NCBI GenBank assembly: GCA_023333565.1
Contig: JAJKFH010000102.1
Coordinates: 496,001 to 560,000 of the forward strand
Length of the DNA stretch: 64,000 nucleotides
Reading direction: 5' to 3'
Source of the DNA: Puffinus mauretanicus
Lineage: Eukaryota > Chordata > Aves > Procellariiformes > Procellariidae
The notes under the pieces are model-generated. The model was not told where the DNA came from. It was given only the letters and a program-made list of their open reading frames with translations, and did not search any database. The translations under genes were made by a program, and so were the position numbers. Every line of letters begins with the position of its first letter. The stretch's first letter is position 1. Positions 63,401-64,000 of the stretch are shown one piece after another.

Positions 63401-64000
63401 ACAACTCAAAGAAGCAGCTTTGATCAGCTAACATGGAAAAAAAGATTTGGTTGGGGAAGATTCCTCTTTCCATAGAGAGTAAGAGAGACTCTTTCATTTC
63501 ATCAACAACAAATTACAAATTGGCTTCCCACTCCTGAAAGCACTGTACCAATCCAAGTGTTCCCACAAAACAACCCAGAACATCTGCATCTTTGTAGTAC
63601 TGAAGTAATGAGTTTGACACACTTAACTGAGTCTGCCATACTGAACAAGTTTCCTCTCCATCAACATCGCAAGCTGCTGTTTTGCAGATCAGAACAGTCA
63701 GCTTCCCCAGATAAGGCAGCTCCTTCCTGGAACTGGAAGATAGAGCTGCTTTCTCAGGAAAGGGAAGATAAAAGGTCACTCTTCACTAAGTGGCAAAGTT
63801 CTCACCTTGAAAGCTTTGCCCCTTGATTGGCATGGAACAACCAAGGTCATGGAACTCTTAATCAGACGCCTGCATAATTACTAAATCGTTATTAATTATA
63901 TCAGAGAGCCAAGACCTCAGAGGAAAGGCAAAGCAAACAAAGAGCCCAATGAAGCCTCCTCTGTTGTTGGAAAAAATTGGTAATTAAAAGTCATGAGTGC

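Larger units (their letters stand above)
44610..64000. other. About 19 kb without a recognised gene, upstream of WASHC1
   Basis: The stretch is either the first intron of WASHC1, with the start exon beyond the window, or intergenic DNA. Both strands were searched by eye for the family N-terminus (a VPLIQPDLRREE-like and a DALQYLQKVSGDIF-like segment) without success. Open frames are all under ~140 codons with no domains; the longest (plus, 52431-52844 and 52831-53205) look random. Contents I can name: a CR1 remnant, a 22-bp tandem duplication, exon-like fragments near 45.0-45.5 kb and a promoter-like patch near 48.8 kb. Several isolated minus-strand donors (for example GAG|GTAAGT after 58172, CAG|GTGAGT after 55832 and 61147) could belong to non-coding 5' exons. 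AT-rich sequence dominates from 50 kb on. Confidence 0.55.

Noticed and set aside
1..64000. Telomere-type TTAGGG arrays, CRISPR arrays, tRNA or rRNA genes
   Set aside because: Considered because DDX11/WASH copies are subtelomeric in human; no array of TTAGGG, no regularly spaced repeats and no recognisable tRNA or rRNA were seen by eye.

Overview
This window is vertebrate nuclear DNA, almost certainly avian. The genes are split by GT-AG introns, most of them short. CpG islands mark promoters, AATAAA poly(A) signals follow the genes, and there is a copy of the bird/reptile CR1 LINE 3' end near 23.7 kb. No prokaryotic organisation, CRISPR array, operon or virus-like gene is visible. The species cannot be fixed from sequence alone.

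Layout. 1-0.5 kb: CpG island with a likely non-coding first exon; its gene is not identified. 2.0-3.75 kb, minus strand: three exons encoding the six-cysteine N-terminal domain of acrosin-binding protein (ACRBP) and a terminal exon that stops before the C-terminal cysteine-rich half known in mammals. 3.8-10 kb: no recognised gene, one CpG-rich patch near 6.2 kb and an old MIR-like SINE. 10.0-11.4 kb, plus: the terminal coding exon of a C2H2 zinc-finger protein with 12 intact fingers and a degenerate 13th. 12.5-31.7 kb, plus: the complete DNA helicase gene DDX11 (26 coding exons, 920 residues), whose exons join in one frame from ATG to stop. 32.3-32.6 kb: a small unexplained ORF on the minus strand with an ideal Kozak start. 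33.5-44.6 kb, minus: WASHC1 (WASH1), nine coding exons (426 residues); the exon for the first ~50 residues was not found. 44.6-64 kb: about 19 kb with no recognised gene, holding an ancient CR1 LINE remnant, small tandem repeats and a few exon-like fragments.

How the genes relate. DDX11 is a chromosomal Fe-S helicase for replication-fork stability and sister-chromatid cohesion. WASHC1 is the Arp2/3-activating subunit of the endosomal WASH complex. They do not share a pathway, but they lie tail to tail about 1.8 kb apart (stop to stop), the arrangement that human subtelomeres carry as DDX11L/WASH duplicons. The window therefore shows the single-copy ancestral pair with both genes apparently intact. 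The most unusual items are the C-terminally short ACRBP-like gene, the small ORF between DDX11 and WASHC1, and the missing WASHC1 first coding exon.
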